From positions 744,001-808,000 of the forward strand of contig JBLDXI010000033.1 in the NCBI GenBank assembly GCA_047495785.1: a DNA stretch of 64,000 nt. Direction: 5' to 3'. The notes beneath the pieces were generated by a model that ran no database searches, had not been told where the DNA came from, and worked only from the letters and a program-made list of their open reading frames with translations. Source of the stretch: Lepidodermella squamata. Taxonomy: Eukaryota; Gastrotricha. Shown here in pieces: positions 31,549 to 43,530 of the stretch. Positions within the stretch are counted from its first letter, which is position 1. Every line of letters begins with the position of its first letter. Position numbers and translations under genes: made by a program.

Positions 31549-33635
31549 TCAGAAGATTTCTATAGGCGTGTAGTTGTAAGTGTTTAGATCGGACTCCAAG
31601 CATTGTTGGCGCACAGTCATGAGTTGCCAGGCTAGCCAAAAGTAGGCCCCACTCAACATTGCGACATACCTGAGAAAACAAATCATTAGTTGATTTGAAA
31701 CTTATTAAAATCGATAAAACTGCAAAAATTGGCTATTTGCATAACGCGGCGTATTATTGAGAAATTTAAAATTGTAGATTTTAAATTAAAAATATTTTTA
31801 ATAAATAGCTTTTTATCGATAAAAAGGGTTCAATATTTAGCGAAAATTACATTTTCCTGGTACGAGGCCAAAATCAGACCGGAATCGGATCCACATTTTT
31901 TTTCCAAAAATATTATTTTCTTTAAAAAAAATTTTGAATTTTTTATTTATCAGTATCAGAAAATCCAAATTAATTCTTTGAAAATAACCGATTTTCAAAT
32001 AGTTAGCATTTTGTGACAAATTTAGAAATTTGGTCCGCGAGAATTTCTAATAAAAAACTTTGAAAAATTCCAATTATTTAATTTAAATTTAATAATTTAA
32101 AATGTTTCCAAAGACTATATAGTTTGGGACAAAATAAGTCAATTACGCGACGAGGGCCCGATCGTTGAGCTGTTCGGAAGTTAACGTGAAGAGACGGCGA
32201 ATCGCCAGTCTGATTTTCGGCGCAATCAAGCACTCGCGTCTGATTTTAACCTGGTCACGTGACAACTGACGCAATTCCTGTCTAATTTTTTTCAGGCGCA
32301 CACTGTGCCGCTCGGCATTTGACAGGCGAACAATTAAAGCGCAAAGGATGCTGCCCATAATCCCCAGGGCTATGACAACCACGTAGAACAAGGTCAAAAT
32401 CGGAATGTTTTCGCTAGTTTGCGGTGTCAGCTCCGTGAAACTGAGCATCAATAGAAAATAGGCTAAATTCGCGGTTAAAATCGTCTGAACTTTCTCCGTC
32501 GAATGGTTCGGCAAAATGAAGGCTAAAACGGTTCCGATCGAAATGAGAGACGTCGGTAATATCAATGTCCATATGTAAAACATGGGTCGCCGTTCGAGGC
32601 GAAACCAAATTTCGATTCCTGAAATGTTCGAATGGCAGCGTTTCGCAATTTGTCCAGTTAATTTCCACAGCGGATGAGAGACATTTTCGTGCCATAGCAG
32701 GATAGCCTGCTCCTGGCTGTAGACATAGTATTGAAGCTCCTTGACAAAGTAATGAGGCGATCGAATCATGAGATAGCAATTTTGTGAGTCGAAAGGGAAA
32801 GCTGTCATTGAAGACGCAAAAGGACACTGCATAAAAAATTAATCATTTTCTGGTTTAATCATAGGCTAATTACTCACGTTCACAACTATTCTGAAAGTGG
32901 TGATCCATGATACAACGCTTCGATTGTGGATGACGACTGGAAATACGTCCCACGCCTCGTTTAGGATGGTCCTCTCGGCGCTGTTTTCGATGGTCCACAA
33001 TGGGAACCAAATGTATCGCGAAAATCCTGATATTGTATAAGCCATGGCATCGCAACCCCGTTCATTAGCCTTCAATAGCCGCCGATCCCTCCAACTGAAA
33101 AAATTATAAAAAATAGTAAAAAATATTTAAAAAAAAATCCACCTTAATTCGATGAATGTTGTCAGCGTGATAGTTTGGTCTCGCTCATTGACTGTAATAA
33201 AAAAAATTATTAAAGAAAATTCTGTCTTTAAATTTTTTAACCTGAATAAATATTGGTTACGATGAACATGACCGCGACTTTGACTGGGTAGTCCGGCGGA
33301 GCTTTCGTAAGATTGTACTGATTTTCTTCGAGAAATTTCGCCATCGCAATGTTACATCGTTCGATTTCCGCAACTTTAGCCGCTCTGGCCTCGGAAATGG
33401 GCGATAAATCCGAATGGGGCATATAGCCGTCTTGGAACCACTGGTCGTACAACTCGGTTGTATCCAAGGACAAGGCTTCATCAACTTTACTACTAATCGC
33501 CTCGGTTTGAATTTTTGATAGCGAAACAATTGAAGACGTGTCTAGGTGAACTTTTTGAATTTCAGGCCGACGTGCATGTTCATTTTGGGCTAGCGAATAA
33601 AGGCTGGTTAATTGCAGTAAAATTAAGTTTTTCAT
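31549..33635 (-). CDS. Cys-loop ligand-gated ion channel G (subfamily I)
   Basis: Exons: 33635-33242, 33191-33143, 33094-32878, 32826-32147, 31669-31549; 486 residues. The exon pattern 49, 217 and 121 nt repeats that of A and B. It has a signal peptide, GYMPHSDLSP, WFPLWTIENSAE, Cys-loop C-x15-C (AFPFDSQNC) uninterrupted by an intron, and M2 with TEKVQTILTANLAYF. The M3-M4 loop is basic (KKIRQELRQLSRDQVKIRR). The C-terminus ends NYTPIEIF. A ~480-nt AT-rich intron precedes the M4 exon. Confidence 0.9.
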
Positions 33636-33968
33636 GACTCGAAAAATAAAATTCTGGACATTTCATTCATATTTTTTTCTGGTGCATTATTAGCCGCGCA
33701 AAAATTGACGTTCAATTCCGGGACGCTATTCAATGACGGACGAAATTATTATTATTTTTTTCGTTATTATCAAGAGACCAAAATTTTCGAAAAACTCCGC
33801 GCACTGAAACAAAAAATAAATTTGCGTAAGACTATCTTACTCATTATTAAAAGAAAGGAAACACAAATAATTGAGAGATAATTGTAAATAAATACCAGAT
33901 TGATTGGAATTTTTGCAGGTGTCGCGCGGTTTTTACTTCATAAACACGTTTTTTTTATTCAGGGAAGC

Positions 33969-35252
33969 ATGAGAAATTTCGCTTTTATCGGTGTGGTCTG
34001 CTGTATTATAGCTGGGGTTGAATGCCAGGAGAGTTTCAACCCAGAAGAGAAGCAGTTGAAAGACCTTTTCTTCGGCAAATGCTTGCTCGTCTCTTCGAAC
34101 AACATTCGGCCAGTTCTACAGAACTCGGACGCCGTAGTCGTAAAAGCTCGAGTGGTGCCGTACGAATTCCGCTACATCGAAGACCGCGAGCAAAGCTTTT
34201 CAATGCTGGTCGAGCTCGACTTCACCTGGAACCACCCTTGCGTCCGATGGGGCCAACCTAACACTACGACGTACCGCTTTCGAAATGTCAAACGAATACA
34301 AGACACAGCTGAAAGGTTCTGGCGGGTTCAACTAACCCACATGAACGCCTTGACCGACGCAAACATTCTTAGCTCGTAGGTTTACCAATGAAAATTTGAG
34401 TTGTAGTAGTTTGAAAACCTTTTCCGTTACATTTCGAGTATCGCCAAGCAGAGCTCGATTTTCATGTATCCTAATGGAAATTTTGTTTGGCAAATCGTCA
34501 CAATTCTTTCGTCGCACTGTGAACTTGAGTGAGTGATGAAATTTATTTGCCGATAATTTACTTCCAGTTTCTACAGCGTCCTAAAATTTCCTTTCGATCG
34601 ACAAGTTTGCTCGATGATTTTCGAGTCATTTTTCGAGTCATTCAGCGTATCTCTCGAAATCGACGGAGCGGGCGTTGATATGCTGAAACCTCTCCACGAG
34701 TTCATCAATCCATCAGAAATCTGGGAGCTGGTCGCAACGAACGCTTCGAAATCGAAAGTGGCCTACGCTGGGTGGGAAGGAGACTACGATCGCGTCGTTT
34801 TCTCATTCGTTTTCCATCGAAAATCTCAACTCTACGTGACGTATTTATTCTTACCCTCGATTTGCCTCATGATCCTGCAACTCAGCTCAGGATTTCTGCC
34901 GCCGAAAGTCGCCGAACGGTCGTCCTACAGCATCACAGTCCTACTTGCTTTCGTCATTCTGCAATCAGTGATAAAAGACGCGATACCTCAATCGTCTGAA
35001 ACGCCGTACATCGCGACCTTCATCGGCGGTCAAATCATCATAGGCATGTTCTGCACGGTCTACGCGCTCATATCTTGCGATTTGGGTAGGAGGAATCGAT
35101 ACGGCAAGCGCGTTATACGGTTCAAAATTTTGTTCTCGAACAAAAAACTTAGCTTGACCTACATTCGTTTTATCGACGTGATTTTTTTCGGCTTTTTCAC
35201 CCTAGTTGCTGTAGCTTTCCATATTGCTATTTTTGTTCTAATGATTCAATAG
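33969..35252 (+). CDS. Cys-loop ligand-gated ion channel H (separate type)
   Basis: Exons 33969-34375, 34439-34528 and 34577-35252; 390 residues. Signal peptide NFAFIGVVCCIIAG. The Cys-loop is C-x13-C (FPFDRQVC) when the third exon starts after CTACAG. M1 is YVTYLFLPSICLMIL; M2 is PPKVAERSSYSITVLLAF with a lysine-aspartate end. The M3-M4 loop is only about 40 residues. It belongs to neither neighbouring subfamily. TTTTTTTTATTCAG sits 6 nt before the ATG and resembles a trans-splice acceptor. It is divergent from channel G, 333 nt apart. The ligand is unknown. Confidence 0.88.
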
Positions 35253-36857
35253 CCATTTTGCGCTATTGGATTATCCTTGCACATTAAGTTGGGAATTTAA
35301 AAAAATTAAAAGTCAGCCTCAGAAATAGACCCTCGTTGATTTTAAGTGTTGAAATGCATTTTTTCAACTCGAGTTCGATGCGTGGTTGTCTATGAAAAAC
35401 GCACATGATCTGCCTCCTGGTGTGCTACTCACTCAAATTTTACGCTTCAGTGCACATTCCTACGCTGTTCCTGGGAGTGAGATGATAATTTCGTGAGCTA
35501 TTTCGTGAGGTCGTTAACGAGATGAAGGGTCATGCGAATGTCAGAATGATTAAAAATAACACATAAAACTTTACGTTTACGGTACTCATTCGATTCTAGC
35601 AATCAAGCAGCCTTATTTCTTTTTTAAATATCTAAAAGATGAATTTTCTCTTAAAAAAAAATCAATTAAAATTGAAATTTTCCAACTTTAAAATTGAATT
35701 TTGCTCCACTATTTTTTAGGAAGTATGGAAAATTCGCCCCGAATCGCCTATATAAAATAAATATTTGCTTCTCGCTATTTTACGCGCACTAAATAATACG
35801 TGGTGAATATTGAATGTTTGGTGTCGAGTGCGCGCGCTTTCATATCCGCTACGCAAAAAATGTTTCGATCACAACAAAATGTATGATCTCAATAAATTGT
35901 CATTCAAGAACCCCGTAGCCATTCGATGGAGAATTGTTTGCATTTCATTTTAGTATGAAAATTTTTCTTTATATCCGAAACTGGCCATTTGATCTCCATC
36001 TTGCCTAAAAAGCCGAGACAGCATCGCAAAATTATCGCGTTTAATTATATTTTTTCCACCCGGTAAAAAGCGGCACTGGGTCAGGGCGCACCGTCCACAT
36101 TTTGTAAATCAAATAAAATCAAAACATTAAGGTGGGCGCAAAGTAAACAAGGCGCGACACGTGATATACGCACTTACGCGACACTTGACATTTTATGTTG
36201 CGCGACATATCGAAACAATTTGCGCGACGTTTTGGATTTCTCTTAATAAAATGTCACTTATATTTTGCGCTTTTGCAATTGCGCAACCAGGAATAACATA
36301 ATTTATTTTGAAACAATAATGCAAAAAAATGTTCAACTCATAGATTATATTATGTCCCATTTTACCTAGCTGATCTCATAGGTCATTGGAGCAGCTTAAA
36401 TTTTCGAAGAATTTTCAAATTAAATTTAAAAAGACATGAACATGATAATTCTATCCTTGAAATTAATGCAATTTTTTTTAATTCGATCGACACTTAGATT
36501 AATGTCCGCCTGTCGTACGCCTCATTGCGCTTAAACTGGAAACGATAATTCTTGAAATGTGCGTTATTTGAGAACGCAATCCATCTCAAAGGGCTCATTT
36601 TTGAACTCCGCTGGGATGGCTAAAAATAAACTCCAACGCCGGCGTCTTGAGACCACAGATTTGTGTAACCAATAGCCTTTACGACTCCAATTTTTAATTC
36701 TTCAGCTATAAATACAGTCGCCCACGGGCAAAAAAAATAGCGCGCGTGCGAAAATATTTTCGGCCCACGCACCTGCGCGTTGTTTCGCCTCCTTAAACCA
36801 TTAGCAGCCTTAATCACTTTCACTTTTGTAGTAGAATTTTTAAATAACAAAATCGCG
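35253..36857. other. Intergenic region with GCGCGAC motif cluster
   Basis: About 1.6 kb without a supported gene. At 36152-36230 the heptamer-like unit GCGCGAC or GCGACAC occurs four times in about 80 nt, upstream of P2. Confidence 0.5.
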
Positions 36858-37383
36858 ATGATTTTAGATTCGAGTAGAACCCTACTTGTTCTCACTACGG
36901 TTATGCTTAATTTCAGTGAAGCTGTTTCATCTCCCCTAGCGGCAAGACATGAAAGACATCACGTGACCTCTCCACCTGTGGTTACATCGCCTCAAGAGGA
37001 ATTCCTCCCTAATTTAACTCGTGAGTTGACAAATAATTAATAAAATAATTAACTGAATTTTTTGCAAATTAGACGAAGCATTAGAGGCAGCGATACAGCG
37101 ATTTTTGAAGCTAACCGTGCAGGATTTAGTTCGATTGAGCCAGGCGCAAGCATGCCAGACCCCAGCTTGTCTCAAAATGACCGAAGTTCTGGAACGGCGG
37201 CTCCAACGATGGCTCAAGTCTCTATACCTCGCGAAATTTCAGCTACGCATTGCTCGGTGTTTAAAAGCTAGAAATTCGTTGGAAAGTTGCCAAACATCCG
37301 TCGGGCAGTTTCATACGCTACATCGACCGATTGGCCAGAGTTTTGTTGCGAATGAAGACGATAATTTACCAGAAATTCTTTAA
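36858..37383 (+). CDS. Small secreted four-cysteine protein P2
   Basis: Exons 36858-37020 and 37073-37383 (163 and 311 nt), phase-1 intron; 157 residues. Hydrophobic leader SRTLLVLTTVMLNFSEA. The mature part has cysteines as C-x4-C-x~29-C-x9-C, like P1: ACQTPACLKM, then RRLQRWLKSL, then RCLKARNSLESC. It shares the leader-exon plus phase-1-intron structure with the 49-64 kb array. It lies 10 nt from the convergent stop of channel J, so the two transcripts probably overlap at their 3' ends. Confidence 0.75.
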
Positions 37384-37392
37384 TTGTTTATT

Positions 37393-39156
37393 TTAAGTAA
37401 AACACAGCAAATCGTTCATTTCGTCATTAATTTCACATTTGTAGCATTTTTCCATGCTTTCAACCGGTTTGTAATAAATTTGGTCGTTGAGTCGAAATGT
37501 TGCGTTACTTCGCGTTGCCTCATCGTCAACACTGTATTGACGAATGTCTACGATGATTTGTCCAGCAAATGCAGCTGTTATCACGACAACCATGCCGATG
37601 ACTAGAAAGATGTAGACCAAATTTGATTCATCAAGCCGTTTCAGGTAAAGGTTCTTTTTCGCCTCAACTCGAGCCGGCACGTTGAGTCCGTAGGTTCCCT
37701 CGGGATTCTGTGCGATTTCACGTAATTAAGGCTGACATTTTTTGAGAAATTGATTAGCACCTACTCTTTTAGGGTAGCGAAAGAACCAGCAAGCATGGTG
37801 TCCGTGAAGAGACTTCGCGGGCATATCGGCGAGGCGGAGCATAAATGCTGAGGTGGTGCATGACCAACATGACACCATGAACATCGCAAAAGTGTACTGA
37901 AAATTTTTCAAATATAATTAAAAAATTAAATTAAATTTTGTAAACAGCTCACCAGGTAGAAAAGTGGCATTTTTGCCGCACTTGATGGCATTCTGAGAAA
38001 AAATAGCAATTTTTGTAAAATTATGATTAATTATTAGTTAAATTTTACTGATTAACATTGCCGAAAATGACGAAAAATGACAACACAATAGTGGTCGAGA
38101 CAGCCATTTTTTCCTGATAAAATCATTCAACTCATTTTTCATAAAAAAACTCAGGAGATAAATTTACCTCAGAATCGACTGGAATAATGAAAACAGAGGC
38201 CAGAGTGCCTGATAGGAATAAAACGGGAATTATGATGCTGAAAGAAAAAAATAGGTGTTATATTGATTCAAATTTTCGAATTCCTTACCTGATGACATGG
38301 AAAACGCTCTTCCTCTTAATTACAAGTTCGATTGAGAATTTTTGGTCTTCGCCTGGCTCTTCGACCACGAAAATCCGCGACCCAACAAACTCCCATTGAG
38401 CACTGGTCAGTTGCAGATGGCTAACATAAATAATTAGGAATAATTCGAGAAATTTATCAATGTTTTGCTTACCTACAAACGGGGTATTTCACGTCGAATC
38501 TCACAAAGTCTTCCTCAGCCAAAAATTTAAGCTGAAAATTTCCGGTTAATTTTTCGAAAATTTAAAAAAATTCAATCTTACCTGCATTTGACATAACTGG
38601 GTGTCCCAAGGATAAGCGACCAGTCGATAGGTGCATACCAGGTCCCAGTTTGCATACAACCGCCACGTGATCAACGTTTCATTCGTTTTATCGTTGAGTT
38701 GAGATATCTCGAACGGCGTATTATCAACAGCCGAGCGAAATTCTGAATAATTTTAAATAAAATACGAGGCTTAATTTCGCAAAATTTCTCACCGTCCACA
38801 TTCATCATGTTGCTAACGACAATTTTCGGCGACCAAATAGAGTCAGGATCATCGATGAGAACGCTGCCCAATTCTGATAGGTCCATTGAAAGTTCAGACC
38901 CACCCGACCACATCACTTCGAGCGCGGCATTTATCGAGAAACGATTCGCCTTTTCTTCGATTGCATCTATGGAAAACAGATTCAGCCGGATTGCGATCGG
39001 AATAGTCGTCCCATTATCTGATGTAGGATAAGGAGGCACGCTGCCCTTAGCGAAAGGATTGCCTTCGAAATCATCCAATCGGTCCAGGTAAGGATTGTTA
39101 CCGTTGCATGATACGGCGCCGATTATAACAAAAAGCGAGGTGGTGTAGATGAACAT
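37393..39156 (-). CDS. Cys-loop ligand-gated ion channel J (subfamily II)
   Basis: About ten exons on the minus strand. The start at 39156 (MFIYTTSLFVIIGA) gives a signal peptide; the longer open frame upstream lacks support. It has IWSPKIVVSN, Cys-loop C-x13-C (YPWDTQLC), M1 from FHVISIIIPVLFLSG, and M2 from SEEKMAVSTTIVLSFF with -1' Glu. The M4 is YIFLVIGMVVVITAAF. After M4 about 60 residues should lie outside the cell and end in a cysteine motif (CYKCEIN...LLC) shared with K, L and M. It is divergent from channel K, 256 nt apart. Confidence 0.85.
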
Positions 39157-39412
39157 TTTTTCTGCACTGGTTATCCAGCTAAAATTAAATTTTTTCAATC
39201 GCATTTGCAACTCTCGTGGACCTCGGAGACATATTGAGCAGACATTGCCGTTCGATATGTCCCTGGCCGCACTCAGTGCCAGCAGCCATCGCGCACATAT
39301 CGATTGCCGAGACATAAAAAAACATCACTGAATTATTCAAGAGCTTTCAAAATCTGAAAGCTTGCCCTTGGCTTGGCTTCAAAAAAATGTAATTATTATT
39401 TTTTCGAAAAAA

Positions 39413-41219
39413 ATGATACATCTCATCACGTTGATACTGGCTGTGGGGTTCGGCCATGCAACTGCCTTTGTTTGCCCTGTCCCAACGAAAGAAGATGCTA
39501 ATATTTCGAAAATTGAATCGGCCTATAACCCTTATTTGGCTCTGAAAAAATACCTGACGGATGCACATGCTGGCCAGACAATGCCGTTGAAATTCAAGGC
39601 GGACGGCTCTTTGGAAAAATTTGCGGTGAAAATAAAGTTTGCAGATTATTTTAAATTATGTTAAATATTTTAAATGTCATTTTTAACAGCGTGTTTCTGC
39701 TTTCACTTCAAGAGATCGACGAAATGGGCTCATCTTTTGTTGTCAACAGCATTTTGGAAATATCATGGAACGCCTCATCCTTAGGATTCTACTGGGCCGA
39801 TAAAAGTCCTCATTGCAACGTTGCGACTTACAGCATTAATAACGGTAAGAAATTAGCGGAAAAAATATTTAAACATTAAAAAAAATATTTTTTCAGCGCG
39901 TCTCAATACCTATACCCCGAAATTAGTTATCATCAACCAATTAAATAAAAATGACCTTCAAACCGTCATGGAAAATGCACCTCTTGAAATCGACAAGTAT
40001 GGTCAGGCACGGTGGAGGCTTTTTTCTGCTTTTCAACTCTCGGTAAACAAATACGTTGAATTTTCGTTGAAATAATTCGTGATTTTTTCAGTGTCCCTTC
40101 CGGCTGACTGGTTGGCCTTATGACTACCAAAGATGTTCGTCGAATATCACATTTGGGGCCGAGTTAGGGTTCAGTGTTATGGATCAGACGGCCATAACTC
40201 CAGTTTGCACGAACATGTGGATTCCTAACCCAAGTTGGGATTTCCTAGGCTCCCACATATCGTCATCAGTCAAGCTAAGGGGAAATAAATCTCCTGTCTA
40301 CATCACCACGTAAGACCCACTTTTGTCGTCAGTATCATTTCAAACACTATTATTTTTAAGGATTGAATTGGTTTTCAAACGAGATGGACAGTTTCACCTA
40401 ATTAGCTTGATAATTCCAACGCTACTCCTCGCCTATTGCGGCTGTTCAATTTTCTTGGTACCGCCAGATAGTGGCGAGAAAATGTCCGTCAGTTTTTCAG
40501 TCCTACTTACGTTTTTCTTGATTTTCCTAACTGTCGTCTCAAATCTGCCGCCATCTAGTACAGGAATGCCTCTAGTTTACATCGTAAGCCGTGAAAAATA
40601 TCAGCTAATTTATTTAAATTATTCATCCTAATTTCAGTACATTTTGGCGCTCTTCATAATCGCCATGATGGGGACATTCATCGCCTCAGTCCTGATTCAC
40701 TATTCCGAAAAAATCACATTCGAATACGTTGACCGACTGATAAACATGGAACTGGAAAAAAGCCGCAGAACAATGTCATTCGTCGAACCAGTTCCAGTTG
40801 TATCCTCTGATCCAATGCCGGCCCTGGAGCGTAAAGAGTCGAAAATGTCAGTCAAGGAGGAAAAAGTTCCGGAAATCAAACCCGATCATCCGAAACTCCA
40901 ACGCAAAGCCTCAAAGTTGTCCTTGAAAGCCGTTCAAGCGGCTGTTGTAGCTAAACGACTTTACTGGGCCAATGATATCAGCCTTTTCGTCTATTTGGTA
41001 GCTGTTTCCATAGCAACCGCGGTTTTTTTCGGTCTTTTGAATTCGCATAACAGCAATATGGAACCAATTTTTCTCCCTAATAATGGCGCATCTGGTGTCA
41101 GCATTTTTAAAATGGCGGATTCTGACACCGTTTACTTTTCACCTGTCTACAACAGAACTCGCTGCTTATCGTGCGAAATCAATCCTAAAACACTTACCTT
41201 GAATAACTGTCCCAAATAA
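39413..41219 (+). CDS. Cys-loop ligand-gated ion channel K (subfamily II)
   Basis: Exons: 39413-39636, 39690-39844, 39897-40042, 40092-40309, 40361-40583, 40638-41219; 515 residues. The Cys-loop is C-x13-C with WPYD. M2 is SGEKMSVSFSVLLTFFLIF. The M3-M4 loop of ~130 residues is rich in Ser, Lys and Glu. After M4 an extracellular tail ends YFSPVYNRTRCLSCEIN...C. The 218-nt exon equals that of channel L, showing recent common origin. Its stop is only 55 nt before the ATG of channel L. Confidence 0.88.
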
Positions 41220-41274
41220 TCTGTCTTAATGGAAAATAATTATTTTTTAGATACATTTTTTGTTGTTTTATTAG
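41220..41274 (+). promoter_or_regulatory. 55-nt intercistronic spacer with acceptor against the next ATG
   Basis: The spacer between K and L is AT-rich, has no AATAAA and ends TTTTATTAG|ATG. A 3' splice acceptor directly at the start codon of a downstream same-strand gene is what SL trans-splicing of an operon needs in nematodes and some other animals. Confidence 0.5.
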
Positions 41275-42963
41275 ATGCATTTATTGAATAAATTGATTGT
41301 GCTCGTTTTAATCGAAAAATCCTTCGAAATATGCGAGCCGTCACAGGGTGAATCATTCAACTCAAGCGACGCCGTTCAACTAATACAGGATTATTTTCAA
41401 TCAAATGCCATCATTGGGCAATCGAATGTCCCTCCAATTGTGGAAAGCGGCATTCCAATAAGTTTCAAGTATGTTTATTCTTGATTTTTCTCGTGATTAT
41501 GATTATTTTCTATATTCATCTTTCAGCTTTCATCTCATTAATTTGCAAGGCATCGACGATGTCTTGAACTCTGCGTCGATTATCGGCGAGATTGAAATAA
41601 AGTGGAACGTGTCATCTCTCGGCTATGCATGGGCGGATCAGTGGCCGATTTGTCAAATCGACTCGTGGTCGATACCTCGAGCTCGCAGTTCAATCTGGAC
41701 GCCGCGGTTCACATTTCTCAACCAGCTTAACCGCGATGACTTTATCGATATTGTCAACGATGCGACACTTGATATTGACAAATTTGGCGAGGCAACTTGG
41801 CGAATCTACTCACCAATAGAATTTTCGGTAAATTTTAAAATTTTAATTTCAAATTTTAATTTTTTTTTTGAAAACAATTCATTAAATTTTGTTATTTCAG
41901 TGTGAACTCACCTTGACAGCTTTTCCTTTCGATGTTCAAAAATGTCAGCTACTCATTGCCTTTTCCCACAATGCGGATATTTCAACTATGAAAGAGAAGC
42001 GAATCCGGCCAGTTTGCACTGACATGTGGACACCCAACTTAGCCTGGGACCTGCTTGGCTCCAGACTATCAGTTGAAACGAAATCAGCAAAGAAGCTTCG
42101 GCCAATTGAAATTACAGTGTAAGTTGGACAATTATTCCTTATAAACCTGATCTGATCTGAATGTATTAGGATCGAGCTGGTCATTCAGCGAAAGAGCACG
42201 TTCTACGTTCTAAGCTTTTTCCTACCGATCATTCTATTGGCCTTTGTTAGCAGCGCTATTTTCGTCGTTCCATCTGGTTCAGGTTAGAGGCCTCTTGAGA
42301 ATCTTTTCAACTTACAATTTTTCTTGTTTAAAGATGAAAAAATGGCCATTTCATTTACAATCGTCCTGACGTTTTTCTTCATTTTCTCAACACTGGTCTC
42401 AAGCTTGCCGAGCAATTCGGACGGATTTCCTTTATTATACTCCGTAATTTCAAAATTTCCAGGATTCAATTGGATTTTAAATGATTATTTCCAGTACTTG
42501 CTGACAATTTTCGCCTTATCCACTCTGGCGACAATAATAGCTTCGGGTAATTTCATTTTTTTATTCAGCTCGAAAAATAAGTCTTTTGTGATTAGTCATT
42601 CTTCATTTTATCGGATATCTCGAGAACGCCTTCGTAAGCTTGAAAGTGAACGAAATCATAGATGGCGGTCAAACGATAGATCCTCCTCCCGAGGACAAAA
42701 ATTCGAAGGCCTCCAAAATTCTGAAGCTACTCAACAACGTCGCATTCTACGTCTACGCTGCAGCTGTTGCTTTGGTCAGCGCGGTTTTTGGCGGACTGTT
42801 CAGCGAGACTCGAAACGCGGCTACTCCAGCCATGATTGGCAACGGCTTGTTCACTATGGGAGGCAGTGGCGATGTGTATTTCCAGCCAGTTTTCGAAACT
42901 TCGGGCTGCGGATGCTCTATCAATGAAGCGAATGACCCTAAAACACTCACATGCTACGCATAA
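41275..42963 (+). CDS. Cys-loop ligand-gated ion channel L (subfamily II)
   Basis: Exons: 41275-41468, 41527-41827, 41901-42118, 42170-42282, 42334-42443, 42495-42546, 42596-42963; 451 residues, frame consistent. It has a short hydrophobic leader, Cys-loop C-x13-C (FPFDVQKC), M1 from TFYVLSFFLPIILLAF, and M2 from DEKMAISFTIVLTFFFIF. M4 is AFYVYAAAVALVSAVF. The post-M4 tail ends YFQPVFETSGCGCSIN...LTC. Exons of 113 and 110 nt together equal the single 223-nt exon of K, so one intron was gained or lost between them. Confidence 0.88.
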
Positions 42964-43029
42964 AATAAAAAATCACCCTTAATACGCCGCTACTACTTTT
43001 TAATTTTGTATTTTTGTGTAATTTTGTTT

Positions 43030-43341
43030 TAAATTAAACTTACCGAGAGAATATTCCATCTTTTATTCGCGATTAAACCGAAGAAATAAAAATTTACCGG
43101 AGAAAACCCGGAATCCCCCAATAGTAACTGGATCGGTAATTTTCGGTTATTAACCGGTAGGACATAATTTCTCCGGAATTTTAAAATCCCATTAACAAGT
43201 GACATACTTGATTATTCTCGTGATTTTATAAATTTTTCTAAACATTTTCTGGCCATGACTTCGTTTCTCATTTAAGAGTTTCTGAGCCATTTTCCGTGTA
43301 TTTTCTCTGCTTGCGTTACTTTGAAAGTAGGACAGGCTGTA
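43030..43341 (+). mobile_element. Mariner-type MITE, copy 2 (left end lost)
   Basis: It aligns with the copy at 25420-25793 (shared ACCGAGAGAATATTCCATC and ATCCCAT) and ends GGACAGGCTGTA. The left terminal repeat is not visible. Confidence 0.7.
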
Positions 43342-43530
43342 ACTTTAACAGTTTTTTATTCTCACTATTTCGCTGTAATAATAGTTTTTAATAGTGTTAC
43401 ATTTTTATATAGTTGAAAATTAATATAAAAATACCGTAATAAGAATTAAATAAAATAATCTCTCAATTTCAATTTGATTTTTCAAGTTGAAAATCGAAAT
43501 ATTTCTCATTCAGAAATCTCAACAACCAAT

